A program made the translations under genes and the position numbers. The notes under the pieces were generated by a model that saw only the letters and a program-made list of their open reading frames with translations, was not told the origin of the DNA and searched no databases. Of a stretch of DNA of 64,000 nucleotides, positions 19,060 to 26,815 are shown piece by piece. Source of the stretch: Burkholderia sp. S171 (GTDB lineage: Bacteria > Pseudomonadota > Gammaproteobacteria > Burkholderiales > Burkholderiaceae); the NCBI RefSeq assembly GCF_009766085.1, contig NZ_LMUF01000019.1:1-64000 (forward strand), read 5' to 3'. Positions within the stretch are counted from its first letter, which is position 1. Every line of letters begins with the position of its first letter.

Positions 19060-20460
19060 TCACGCTCCGCTGTCTACGCGTACCGCTGCCCCGCGCATTG
19101 TGTCCGCCACAACAGAACTCTCCTTGGGCAGCGCCCATTCCATCCAGCGGGTGCGCTGCAGGACCACGAGCGCGAATGCGACGGCCGACAGGCCGCCGAA
19201 GGTAGCGAAACCCATCTGATAGCTGCCGGTGCTTTCCTTAGCTATCCCCATGATTACTGGCAGATAGAATCCACCAATCCCCCCTGCTGCGCCGATGATG
19301 CCGGACATCAGTCCGGTCTTGCCCTTCCAACGTTGCGGCACCAGTTGAAACGTCGCACCATTGCCAAGCCCAAAGCACAGATAGGTGACCAGCAGCAGCG
19401 CAATCCCGGCCGGCAGCGGCGGCATCCACGCTGCGAACGTGAAGTCGCACACAGAGATTCCGGCAAGCAGCAAGACGAGCGCACGCACGCCGGAAATCCG
19501 GTCTGCGATCAGCCCGCCGATAGGACGCACCAGCGCACCCATGAACGCGAGCAGCGACATGAAGAGACCCGCTTCAAGTTTCGGCAACTGATACAGCGAA
19601 ATCAGCAGCGTAGTCACATAAGACGACATGCCGACGAAGCCGCCGAAAGTGATGCTATAGACCAGCATCACAACCCACGTATCCCCCTCCACCAGCACGC
19701 TGCGGTAGTGCTTCGGCAATACCGCGATGGCCAGTAGGGCACCCAGTACCGGCAGCAGCAATACGCCCGTTTTTCCTGCGCCGAAAATGCCCCAATGCAC
19801 GGCAAGCACGAGCGCGACAAGTCCGCCCAGCGTAATGCAGAAGCTGAGAAAAGCGTGCGGTGCACTGCCCGACTTGGGTCCAAGATCCTTCGCCCAAAAG
19901 AATATCGCCGTAGCGGCCAACGCTAGCAACGGCAGCGCAGCGCCGGTCGCTTTCGCCCAGCCGAAATGGTCTGCGAGACCCGGGAACATGAATCCGTCGA
20001 GCACCGCGCCAATGTTGCCCGCTGCGGCAAGCCCAAGCACGAGGCCCTGCACCTTGGGTGGATAATTGCTTCCGGCCATCGGTAGCGCGACGGCGAAGCT
20101 TGCACCGCCGACGCCGAGAAACACGCCGAGCACGAGCAGCAACGTGTAGGACGGAGCAGACGGCGACAGCAGCAAGATGACAGAAGGCAAAGCCGACAGC
20201 GCGATACCCATTAACGCAATGCGCCGGCCGTCGTAAGCCTGATACAAGTTGCCGAGCGTCACCCGCAGAATGGCTGCGCCCAGTACCGGAACTGCTACCA
20301 GGAAGCCCAGTTCGGCGGGAGACATCGCGATATCTTTGTGGATGAACGGCGCGAGCGGGCCGAACATCACCCACACGGTGAAACCGGTATCGAAGTAGAG
20401 GAAGCACGCCAGCAACGCGCGCCAGTTACCGCTCGATAGCGAATTCAACAAGGTTTTCAT
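19060..20460 (-). CDS. Nitrate/nitrite transporter, NNP family MFS (NarK/NasA-like)
   Basis: The 466-residue protein has 12 predicted membrane segments and the nitrate-nitrite porter signatures: GVGGASFAVALPMAGSNYPP in helix 5 and a second glycine-rich GFGNGA-type stretch (CFGLGNGATFQLVPQRW) in helix 11. The AAAGNIGAVLDGF segment is close to assimilatory NasA/NrtP transporters. It imports nitrate, or exchanges nitrate and nitrite, at the inner membrane. It lies 23 bp after the NIT/PilJ-domain gene and shares its sigma-54 promoter and leader. No nitrate or nitrite reductase gene is adjacent, apart from the more distant molybdoenzyme fusion. Confidence 0.9.
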   Translation of the reverse strand: MKTLLNSLSSGNWRALLACFLYFDTGFTVWVMFGPLAPFIHKDIAMSPAELGFLVAVPVLGAAILRVTLGNLYQAYDGRRIALMGIALSALPSVILLLSPSAPSYTLLLVLGVFLGVGGASFAVALPMAGSNYPPKVQGLVLGLAAAGNIGAVLDGFMFPGLADHFGWAKATGAALPLLALAATAIFFWAKDLGPKSGSAPHAFLSFCITLGGLVALVLAVHWGIFGAGKTGVLLLPVLGALLAIAVLPKHYRSVLVEGDTWVVMLVYSITFGGFVGMSSYVTTLLISLYQLPKLEAGLFMSLLAFMGALVRPIGGLIADRISGVRALVLLLAGISVCDFTFAAWMPPLPAGIALLLVTYLCFGLGNGATFQLVPQRWKGKTGLMSGIIGAAGGIGGFYLPVIMGIAKESTGSYQMGFATFGGLSAVAFALVVLQRTRWMEWALPKESSVVADTMRGAAVRVDSGA

Positions 20461-20483
20461 GGGTCTCTCTCACGGGGCGAAGG

Positions 20484-21209
20484 CTATTGAAAAGCGCGAT
20501 CAGCACGGATGTGCCGACCTTGCGGGTGAACGCTGCTTTGAGGCGACGCCTCGTCGGCGCTACGCGTGTTGACAACGCTGTGGATCAGCTGGTCCATCTC
20601 CTTGATGATGTCGGCGAGTACCGTGGTGATCACCGCAAATTCCCGGCCGAATTGCCCCGCACGCGCGGCTGCAATGCGCGCATTGAGGGCCACGATGTTC
20701 GCCTGCATGGAGATGCTTCCGAGCTGTTCAGCAATGTCACGCTGACGCTTGAGTGAAGCAGTCTCGATGCTGCGCATCTCCTGTTGATACGCGAGCGTTA
20801 TTTCCTGCAGGAGTTCGAGCAGCGGCGTGGCCTGAACAACGAGTGCGTCGGTCTTCTCGCGCCCGTCTGTCGTGCCCGACTCCATACACAGAACTGCTTG
20901 ATGCGCTTGCGCGATGAATCGCTGGATCCTTTCGTCTGCGTTTCGAGTGCCGAAATACAGCTGATGCAGGGCTTCCGAAAATACGCCCCTCAACGAACCA
21001 TCGCTGCTTACGAGGTCGGCGTGCGTTTGCGCAAACGTAACCAGGCAGTCCTTGACCACCATCAGTGCGGCCCTATCGCCGTGGGACGCAAGCAGCACAT
21101 GCAGAACGATCCGCTGCGAGAGCATCCGCTGCCTCCCCGACAGATTGATGAGCTGTCCGATGGTCTGCGCAGAAATGTCTTCGCGGCTTGAGTGTGTCCA
21201 CTGCTTCAT
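20484..21209 (-). CDS. Soluble NIT/PilJ-domain protein with short MCP-like tail
   Basis: The 241-residue protein has a PilJ/NIT-type sensing region (about residues 15-160) with the INLSGRQRMLSQRI motif that resembles the nitrate-contact helix of NarX-type sensors. A short coiled-coil, MCP-like segment follows (about 175-225: ISMQANIVALNARIAAARAGQFGREFAVI). It has no membrane helix and no full chemotaxis signalling hairpin, so it is cytosolic and unlikely to be a normal chemoreceptor. The ATG at 21209 starts the recognisable domain; an upstream frame runs through the leader terminator and is not credible. It is first in an operon with the nitrate transporter and probably senses nitrate or nitrite. 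An ANTAR antitermination domain, as in NasR, is not visible. Confidence 0.75.
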   Translation of the reverse strand: MKQWTHSSREDISAQTIGQLINLSGRQRMLSQRIVLHVLLASHGDRAALMVVKDCLVTFAQTHADLVSSDGSLRGVFSEALHQLYFGTRNADERIQRFIAQAHQAVLCMESGTTDGREKTDALVVQATPLLELLQEITLAYQQEMRSIETASLKRQRDIAEQLGSISMQANIVALNARIAAARAGQFGREFAVITTVLADIIKEMDQLIHSVVNTRSADEASPQSSVHPQGRHIRADRAFQ

Positions 21210-21292
21210 GTTTAAGGCCGATATTCCGAGACCGTTGACCCGATCACCAAGCGTGAACCGGAACGAGACTCGTGATGGTTGATCGAGCGCGC

Positions 21293-21393
21293 AAAAAAAA
21301 ACGTCCCGAGCAGCAACCGCGCCCCGATTGCTCGGTCGCATAGTTGACGCTCGGGACGCCGTTGTCCCTGCTGGCTGCTCTACACGAGCAGCC
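21293..21393 (-). promoter_or_regulatory. Leader attenuator: alternative hairpins and intrinsic terminator
   Basis: Transcription runs leftwards. The first hairpin (21373-21393) is an 8-bp GGCTGCTC / GAGCAGCC stem with a 5-base loop. The second (21302-21358) has 10-bp arms CGTCCCGAGC / GCTCGGGACG enclosing a small CCGA-TTGC-TCGG hairpin, and is followed at once by nine T residues: a strong intrinsic terminator that lies before the NIT-domain gene. The GAGCAGC arm of hairpin one can also pair with GCTGCTC in the terminator's 3' arm, so the two folds exclude each other. This is the logic of an attenuator such as the nas leader controlled by NasR or NasT. Confidence 0.65.
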
Positions 21394-21442
21394 GAGGTAG
21401 ATTCGATACGCTGAGGCCTCCGTTGGCCCCGGACCGAAGCAA

Positions 21443-21459
21443 TGCAATAGCCGTGCCAA
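21443..21459 (-). promoter_or_regulatory. Sigma-54 promoter of the nitrate operon
   Basis: On the minus strand the site reads TTGGCACGGCTATTGCA, which matches the sigma-54 consensus TGGCACG-N4-TTGC with the -24 GG and -12 GC elements at exact spacing. Transcription would begin near 21432, about 223 bases before the NIT-domain gene start, leaving the leader with the hairpins. A sigma-54 promoter implies an enhancer-binding activator such as NtrC and expression under nitrogen limitation. Confidence 0.8.
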
Positions 21460-21657
21460 AATCCGCGTGACGCGGATCGACAGTAATTTCTTTGGCACGC
21501 TTCAAGGTTGCGCTGATCGGCTATTACTGCGCCCAGCGGGGCTTACCAATCAACGACGTATCGCCGGGTCGTCTAATTCAATGAAGGTCGCGGGTTCATC
21601 GCGTTCAAGCGATCGTTCGTCGCTTGCGGTTGAGCACAGATTTGCGACCTGAGTTGG

Positions 21658-21674
21658 TGCGATGCAATGGTGCA
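21658..21674. promoter_or_regulatory. Candidate NtrC enhancer site
   Basis: TGCGATGCAATGGTGCA matches the NtrC consensus TGCACC-N5-GGTGCA perfectly in the right half and weakly in the left half. It lies about 230 bp upstream of the sigma-54 transcription start, a normal enhancer distance. A second TGGTGC stands 3 bp to its left. The match is partial. Confidence 0.35.
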
Positions 21675-21786
21675 CTGCACTACGACTGTGCGCCGCGTCG
21701 ATCCAGGCTGCAGTGAAAGAGGCACTGACGCCCCGTTGCGTGACGTTGGCTTAACGGTGAACCGGCCAATTACCGCGCACACAAAA

Positions 21787-21806
21787 AAGGCACCCGAAGG
21801 TGCCTT
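21787..21806 (-). terminator. Intrinsic terminator without a recognised upstream gene
   Basis: AAGGCACC-CGAA-GGTGCCTT forms an 8-bp stem with a GNRA-like loop. On the minus strand it is followed by six T residues. No gene on the minus strand is recognisable between here and 22401, so the transcript it ends is unknown; it might be a small RNA. Confidence 0.6.
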
Positions 21807-21809
21807 AAA

Positions 21810-22401
21810 GTGAATCTTGTTATGGTTTTTGGTCTCTCTCGCACGGGCCCCAAATGCCGACGGCGCCTCAATAAGTGAATTGAAGCCATTACAGTGGTGA
21901 CTTGGAGATGATCCGATACTTGAAGGTACTAACGGCACGAATCGGTCGAACTTAAGGGGATTGGGGAATCTACTAGTCTCAACCAGATAGAGTAAGAATT
22001 GGAATGACGCCTACCGTACGTGCGTAGCGCCAGAAACATATCGCATAGGTACGCAAATCGTCACCGCAGGAGCGAAAAGAGCGGTCCCAATCCCGATCTG
22101 CCGCATCGCGGGACTGTCGGAAAATAGCCAGATCTTTGACATTGATAAATAGGATTTCTAATCATATATCCAATTAACGAAGATACTGCCGAGGACCTTA
22201 TTTTAGTCTGCGCCGGGTATCGGACGATGATCGGACCATGACCTGGTCACGGCAGCGCTACCATGACCGTCCGGCATCGTCCTGGAGAAAACGTCAAAAT
22301 ATGTCATAATCACATACTTTTTCAATGCGTTCGGCAGGAGACGCTGCCTGACGGCGAGGACGTTTCACGGGACCTCGCCCGCTCACACTATCTTCCACGT
22401 T
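21810..22401. other. Gene-less AT-richer stretch
   Basis: About 590 bp with lower GC than the flanks and no credible coding frame, tRNA or mobile element. The first 150 bp precede the orphan terminator on the minus strand. The last 100 bp contain a possible -10 (CATAAT near 22304) for the HPP-CBS gene. I see nothing else to annotate. Confidence 0.5.
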
Positions 22402-23541
22402 ATGGTCCGATCTGCTCTCGCACGTTGGCTTCTCAGCTTCTCCCCTGCACCCGTCGCGCTGGCTTGGCCCGAACGATTCAGGTCCTGTCTCGGTGCGTTG
22501 CTCGGCATAGCTTTCACCGCGGGGGTGATGCATGTTTTTCTGGGCGAGAACGCGTTCATCCCCCTTCTGGTCGCGCCGATGGGCGCCTCCGCAGTGCTGC
22601 TGTTCGCTGTGCCTGCAAGCCCTCTCGCCCAACCCTGGTCAATCATCGGCGGCAATATGGTTTCCGCGATTATCGGCGTGGCGTGTGCAACCTGGATCAC
22701 CAATCCGATCGACGCAGCGCCGATTGCAGTGGCAATGTCGATTGGTGCAATGTTCGCGTTCAGGTGCGTGCATCCGCCCTCGGGTGCCGTCGCGCTCACT
22801 GCCGTGCTCGGTGGGCCGGCCGTGCATGCCCTCGGATTCGGATTCGTCTTCGCACCGATAGCAGCGCAGTCGTTCGCACTACTGGGAGTCGCGATCGTGT
22901 TTCACGCATCGACCGGGCATCGTTATCCGCATGCAGCGCGCTCAGCCAGGGAAACAGTCGCCCGATCCCCAGCGGCCAGCCCTGGATTCACGCGAGAAGA
23001 CCTCAAGGAAGTGCTCGGTCGTCGCAACGAATTGCTGGACATCGACCCGGCGGATCTCGAATCACTGCTGCTGGAAATACAGCTGCAATCGTACGTGCGC
23101 GGCTTCAGCGGACTGAGTTGCGCGGAAATCATGTCCAGCCCCGTCGTTTCGGTCACATCCGGCACGACGGTGGCACGAGCCGCCTCCATAATCCAGCGTC
23201 ATAACATCAAGGCGCTTCCCGTCATCGACGACCACGCGTTCGTGATCGGCATCCTCACCCCTGCTGACATCGCGAGAAATAGGGCGGCCGGAAAGCTTCA
23301 GGGGCTGGCGACATTCATTGAGCGATGGCTCGCCGCTCCCGGTTCAGCGCTGACGGTTGCATCCATCATGACCAGCGACGTGTCCACGGTCTGCGTCACC
23401 ACTTCGATTGCGAAGCTGGTGCCGATATTCGCCGCTTATGGCCATCACCATATTCCGGTGCTGGACACGCAGGAGAAACTCGCCGGCATGATCACCCAGG
23501 CAGACCTGATACTGGGCCTTTATCGGCAAACTCACGCCTAG
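22402..23541 (+). CDS. HPP family membrane protein with paired CBS domains
   Basis: The 379-residue protein has an N-terminal HPP domain (about residues 25-175) with about four membrane helices and the family signature HPPSGAVALTA near residue 130. Two CBS domains follow (about 235-300 and 315-375). In cyanobacteria an HPP protein has been shown to transport nitrite. The CBS pair probably senses adenine nucleotides and gates or regulates the membrane part. The nitrate operon 1.2 kb upstream fits a role in nitrite or nitrate movement, but substrate assignment is inference. The ATG at 22402 leaves a short cytosolic N-terminus. Confidence 0.85.
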   Translation: MVRSALARWLLSFSPAPVALAWPERFRSCLGALLGIAFTAGVMHVFLGENAFIPLLVAPMGASAVLLFAVPASPLAQPWSIIGGNMVSAIIGVACATWITNPIDAAPIAVAMSIGAMFAFRCVHPPSGAVALTAVLGGPAVHALGFGFVFAPIAAQSFALLGVAIVFHASTGHRYPHAARSARETVARSPAASPGFTREDLKEVLGRRNELLDIDPADLESLLLEIQLQSYVRGFSGLSCAEIMSSPVVSVTSGTTVARAASIIQRHNIKALPVIDDHAFVIGILTPADIARNRAAGKLQGLATFIERWLAAPGSALTVASIMTSDVSTVCVTTSIAKLVPIFAAYGHHHIPVLDTQEKLAGMITQADLILGLYRQTHA

Positions 23542-23645
23542 CTTCACCCTTGAAGCTTCTATCGCTGGCGTGCTCTGTGATCCACAGACAAGCGCTCGTC
23601 ACTCCAAGGCGTCACGGTCCTGCGCATGCGAGACACGCTCATATA

Positions 23646-23660
23646 TATCACTCTGTGATA
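23646..23660. promoter_or_regulatory. Palindrome upstream of marR gene, candidate operator
   Basis: TATCAC-TCT-GTGATA is a perfect palindrome with a 3-bp centre, 36 bp before the MarR-type gene, next to a GATACAAT -10-like element. MarR proteins bind palindromes of this size, so autoregulation is likely. Specific binding is inferred. Confidence 0.5.
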
Positions 23661-23695
23661 CAATTTCGATCTAGAACCCTGACCGGACTATCCCC

Positions 23696-24109
23696 ATGAA
23701 AGAACCTTCTCGCTCGCTGAGAAAAGAAGATTTTGAACAGCTGTCCGAGTTTCGATATCAGATGCGGCGGTTCGAGCGCTTCTCCGAACAGGCCGCTCAG
23801 GACGAAGGTATTACGCCGCTGCAATATTTGCTGTTGTTGCATATCAAGGGTTATCCGGACCGGGATTGGGCAACCGTTGGCGAACTGGCTGAGCGGCTTC
23901 AGGCGCATCACCACGGAATAGTTGCGCTCGTCACACGGTGCGAAGCGCTAGGTCTGGTCAAGCGAAAGCCGAGCGAAATTGATCGCCGCCAGGTCGAGAT
24001 TCATCTGCTTAAACCCGGAGAGAAAATCCTCTCGCGGCTAGCGGAACTGCATCGGGCTGAACTGAAGTCGCTTGCGGGCACCTTCCGCATTCCGCAGATC
24101 GATTTGTAA
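23696..24109 (+). CDS. MarR family regulator
   Basis: The 137-residue protein is a MarR winged-helix regulator: helix 1 (EQLSEFRYQMRRFERFSEQAAQDEG), an HTH around residues 60-85 (TVGELAERLQAHHHGIVALVTRCEALGLV) and a wing containing DRRQVEIHLL. It lacks the reactive cysteine near the N-terminus found in OhrR. It is 88 bp upstream of the ClC channel gene on the same strand and follows the HPP-CBS gene, so it probably controls this small transporter group. Ligand unknown. Confidence 0.88.
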   Translation: MKEPSRSLRKEDFEQLSEFRYQMRRFERFSEQAAQDEGITPLQYLLLLHIKGYPDRDWATVGELAERLQAHHHGIVALVTRCEALGLVKRKPSEIDRRQVEIHLLKPGEKILSRLAELHRAELKSLAGTFRIPQIDL

Positions 24110-24196
24110 GTCGCTGCCCGCCTTCGCAGCATGTCAGCAAGGTCGCGCCGCTCCGGTCACCGATGCAACGCGAATCTGAATTGATGAGGAGTTGGT

Positions 24197-25969
24197 GTGC
24201 AAGAAAACGCTTCGAGAGGGGATTTTGCAGCAAACGCTCACCTGTTGCGCATCACCGCCATTGCCGTAGTGATCGGCGCATTAAGCACGGTCACGGCGTA
24301 TGTCCTGCTCCACCTGATCAACTTTTTCACCAACCTTTTCTTCTTCCAGTCGATGTCCTTCGACGGTCGCTCGCCTGCGGGAAATACGCTCGGTCTATGG
24401 GTGATCGTGATTCCTGTCATCGGCGGACTGGTGATCGGACTGATCGCACGCTATGGCAGCGAAGCCATCCGTGGACACGGCATTCCGGAAGCGATCGAAG
24501 CCATCCTGTTCGGTAAGAGCAAGATGTCGCCGAAGGTCGCTGTGCTCAAGCCCTTTTCGTCCGCGATCGCCATCGGCAGCGGCGGCCCGTTCGGTGCGGA
24601 AGGGCCCATCATCATGACGGGCGGTGCACTGGGGTCGCTGCTCGCACAGTATTTCCATTTGACCGCTGGTGAGCGCAAAACGCTGCTCGTCGCGGGCGCC
24701 GTTGCCGGGATGACGGCGGTTTTCGGTACGCCTGTGGCGGCGGTCCTGCTCGCGGTCGAACTGTTGCTGTTTGAACTGCGCCCGCGTAGCCTGCTGCCCG
24801 TTGCCGTCGCGTGCGCGGTGGCCGGTTTCACGCGTCCCCTTCTGATCGGGAGCGGCGCCCTGTTCCCGTTGCAAACCCTCCCGCTGGGTCCGCTCGGCCT
24901 CATTTCATGCGTGGTCGCGGGTCTCATGGCCGGTGCGATGTCCTGGGGTTTGTCGTCGGCGCTATACAAGGTCGAGGATCTCTTCGGCAAATTGCGCATC
25001 CACTGGATGTGGTGGCCGGCGCTGGGCGGTATTGCGGTCGGCATCGGCGGATATGTCGAGCCACGCGCGCTCGGCGTGGGCTATGACGTCATAGGCGACC
25101 TGCTGAATAACCATCTTGCTATCAGCGTCGTGGCCGGCTTGATACTGGTGAAGGCGATCATCTGGGTCATCGCCCTCGGCTCCGGCACGTCCGGGGGTGT
25201 ACTCGCTCCGCTGCTGATGATGGGCGCGGCCATGGGAACCATCTTCGGACCATTCTTGCCGGGCGGAGAGCCCGCAGTATGGCCGCTGGTCTTCATGGCG
25301 GCGACCCTCGGCGGCATGATGCGCGCACCGATCATGGCAACCGTGTTCGCGTTCGAACTCACCCATGACGCCAACGTACTGCTGCCGCTGCTCATGGCGT
25401 CGGCTGTCGCCTATGGATTCACGGTGCTGCTAATGCGGCGCTCCATCCTAACCGAGAAGATCGCGCGCCGCGGTTATCACATCTACCGGGAGTACGGCAT
25501 TGACCCGCTTGAATGCCATTTCGTCGAAGAGGTGATGACGCAAAGAGTCGAGACGATCGATGCAGATGTGCCGGTCGCCGAAGTGCTGGCGAAATACTTT
25601 GGGGAAAAGCAAAACCATCGCGCGTTTCCCGTCATACGAGATGGCGCGTTGGTAGGAATGATCGAGCGTGAGGGATTGATCGCACAAACCGGCAATCCGG
25701 CCATTCAAGTCATGAGCGACCTGTTCGGCGCAAACACACCGATCGTCGCATTGCCCGGGGAGACTTGCCGGATCGTGTCTAATCGGCTGGCTGTGCATGG
25801 ACTCGAGCGCTTGCCCGTGGTGTCGGATCCGCAGTCGCGTCGTCTGGTGGGCTTGATCAGCCGCAGCGATCTCGTGAAACCGTCGCTCGCGTTCTTCGAG
25901 GAAGAGGAGCGACGCGAGATGTTCCGGCGCTCTCCCCTGCATCACTTGAAGAAACGGTTGCACCGGTGA
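24197..25969 (+). CDS. ClC-type chloride channel/antiporter with CBS domains
   Basis: The 590-residue protein has a ClC membrane domain (about residues 15-425) with the selectivity-filter motifs GHGIPEAIEA (about 94) and GSGGPFGAEGP (about 130), including the gating glutamate in GAEGP. A CBS pair (about 450-570) forms the cytosolic C-terminus. ClC proteins move chloride, and some move nitrate or fluoride. The start is GTG at 24197 with GAGGAG five bases upstream; no ATG is better placed. The neighbouring HPP protein also carries CBS domains, which suggests both are tuned by cellular energy state. Confidence 0.9.
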   Translation: MQENASRGDFAANAHLLRITAIAVVIGALSTVTAYVLLHLINFFTNLFFFQSMSFDGRSPAGNTLGLWVIVIPVIGGLVIGLIARYGSEAIRGHGIPEAIEAILFGKSKMSPKVAVLKPFSSAIAIGSGGPFGAEGPIIMTGGALGSLLAQYFHLTAGERKTLLVAGAVAGMTAVFGTPVAAVLLAVELLLFELRPRSLLPVAVACAVAGFTRPLLIGSGALFPLQTLPLGPLGLISCVVAGLMAGAMSWGLSSALYKVEDLFGKLRIHWMWWPALGGIAVGIGGYVEPRALGVGYDVIGDLLNNHLAISVVAGLILVKAIIWVIALGSGTSGGVLAPLLMMGAAMGTIFGPFLPGGEPAVWPLVFMAATLGGMMRAPIMATVFAFELTHDANVLLPLLMASAVAYGFTVLLMRRSILTEKIARRGYHIYREYGIDPLECHFVEEVMTQRVETIDADVPVAEVLAKYFGEKQNHRAFPVIRDGALVGMIEREGLIAQTGNPAIQVMSDLFGANTPIVALPGETCRIVSNRLAVHGLERLPVVSDPQSRRLVGLISRSDLVKPSLAFFEEEERREMFRRSPLHHLKKRLHR

Positions 25970-26085
25970 ACAGGCATTAAGGCGACGCAACCCGGGAGCA
26001 CTCATAAACCTCCCGGCAGGCCGGGCCGAAGGGACTCTGCCGTAGACGGATTGCGAATCTTGGCCGTACCCCGCACATAAATGAA

Positions 26086-26110
26086 AAAGCCACCCATAAA
26101 GGGTGGCTTT
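26086..26110 (-). terminator. Terminator of the tRNA-Ile gene
   Basis: AAAGCCACCC-ATAAA-GGGTGGCTTT forms a 10-bp stem. On the minus strand it continues as a T-run and begins 9 bp after the CCA end of the tRNA-Ile gene. It could also stop transcripts from the ClC gene, though its T-run on the plus strand is short. Confidence 0.8.
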
Positions 26111-26118
26111 CAAGTGTT

Positions 26119-26447
26119 TGGTGGGCCTCCCGTGAGTCGAACACGGCACCAACGGATTATGCTTACCAGCTACGGTTTTCACCGCCCCTTTCGGGTTTGT
26201 GGTCTGGACTGTCTCTTGTCTTTACGACCTGCCCGTTCAGTCTCTACACGTTCTCTCTAAGAGAGCTTCGCTCGGGATTGCCACGCTGCGAGAGCAACAG
26301 AGGTTTCCCCGAATTTGAGCAATTCTACCGAGGGGCAGAGCTAACTTACCCCAAGGCAACCCATTCATGACTCACCGTGCCGTGCTACATGGTTTAGGCG
26401 AGTCCTTGCTAAGTCCGCTGCTCTAACCAAGCATGAGCTAGAGGCCC
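26119..26447 (-). tRNA. tRNA-Ile(CAU) interrupted by a group I intron
   Basis: Read leftwards, exon 1 (26447-26412) gives acceptor GGGCCTC, a D arm with GCTC/GAGC stem and an 11-base loop, and the 5' anticodon strand GCGGACT. Exon 2 (26161-26119) gives CATAA, TCCGT, variable loop TGGTG, T arm CCGTG-TTCGACT-CACGG, GAGGCCC and an encoded ACCA. Joined, they make a complete cloverleaf with a 7-base loop CTCATAA and anticodon CAU. Together with the Ile2-like body this is the isoleucine tRNA whose C34 is modified to lysidine by TilS, so it reads AUA. The break falls between U33 and C34. The 250-bp insert is a group I intron. Splicing must occur for AUA decoding unless another copy exists. Confidence 0.9.
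26162..26411 (-). ncRNA. Group I intron (IC3-like ribozyme) in tRNA-Ile
   Basis: The 250-nt insert shows the conserved core of tRNA group I introns. The P4 side reads AAATTCGGGGAAACC (26316-26302) and pairs with the downstream CAATCCCGAG (26280-26271). The P7 guanosine-site region reads GAGACTGAACGGG (26244-26232), and its partner AGAGACAGTCC lies at 26216-26206. The intron follows a U and ends in G, as required for the 5' and omega-G splice sites. A P1 helix can form between exon GCGGACU and intron nucleotides 7-14 with one mismatch and one bulge. No homing endonuclease is encoded, so it would be a small autonomous ribozyme. Subgroup IC3 is inferred from likeness to the cyanobacterial tRNA-Leu and Azoarcus tRNA-Ile introns. 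Confidence 0.9.
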
Positions 26448-26459
26448 TGAAAGTCGAAC

Positions 26460-26465
26460 ATTTTA
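26460..26465 (-). promoter_or_regulatory. -10 element of the tRNA-Ile gene
   Basis: TAAAAT on the minus strand would start transcription near 26453, about 6 bases before the tRNA 5' end. No good -35 is visible. The surrounding 26466-26764 has no gene that I can recognise. Confidence 0.4.
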
Positions 26466-26764
26466 CCGTATGTGATGACTATCGACGTAAGGACCTTGCG
26501 TGGTCCAGACGTAAGCGAAATCACATAGCAGCTTTTTTACTGCACGAAACCCCTGATCCAGCACGGCTTCGTGATTTACTGCAGAGTCTTCCGAGCCGAC
26601 AACTTATATCAATCAAGCTTCCGGCCCGTGGGCAGAAAACGCCCTGCCGCGAGTCAACGAACAACTAAGCAAAGACATCGACTGACGCTTCCGGCATGCA
26701 TCGAATTCGATTGAACTTGCGCTCGCGAAGGTCTGCGAGTTTGCCTTGAAACGGCCTATAAAAC

Positions 26765-26797
26765 AAGCGCGGCGGACCCATTCGGCCCGCCGCGCTT
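26765..26797 (-). terminator. rpoD terminator
   Basis: An 11-bp stem AAGCGCGGCGG / CCGCCGCGCTT is followed on the minus strand by GTTTTATA. It lies 19 bp after the rpoD stop and ends the yqeY-dnaG-rpoD transcription unit. Confidence 0.85.
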
Positions 26798-26815
26798 AAC
26801 TTCACCAACCCGACC

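Noticed and set aside
20484..21341. Longer start of the NIT-domain gene at 21341
   Set aside because: The extra 44 codons run through the leader terminator and its T-run and resemble no family.
21209..21432. Molybdenum cofactor riboswitch in the nitrate leader
   Set aside because: The hairpins do not show the conserved Moco-motif sequence; a simple alternative-hairpin attenuator explains them better.
26119..26447. Two tRNA fragments, read as a broken pseudogene
   Set aside because: The two halves form a full cloverleaf when the insert is removed, and the insert has the group I core, so a functional split gene is the better reading.
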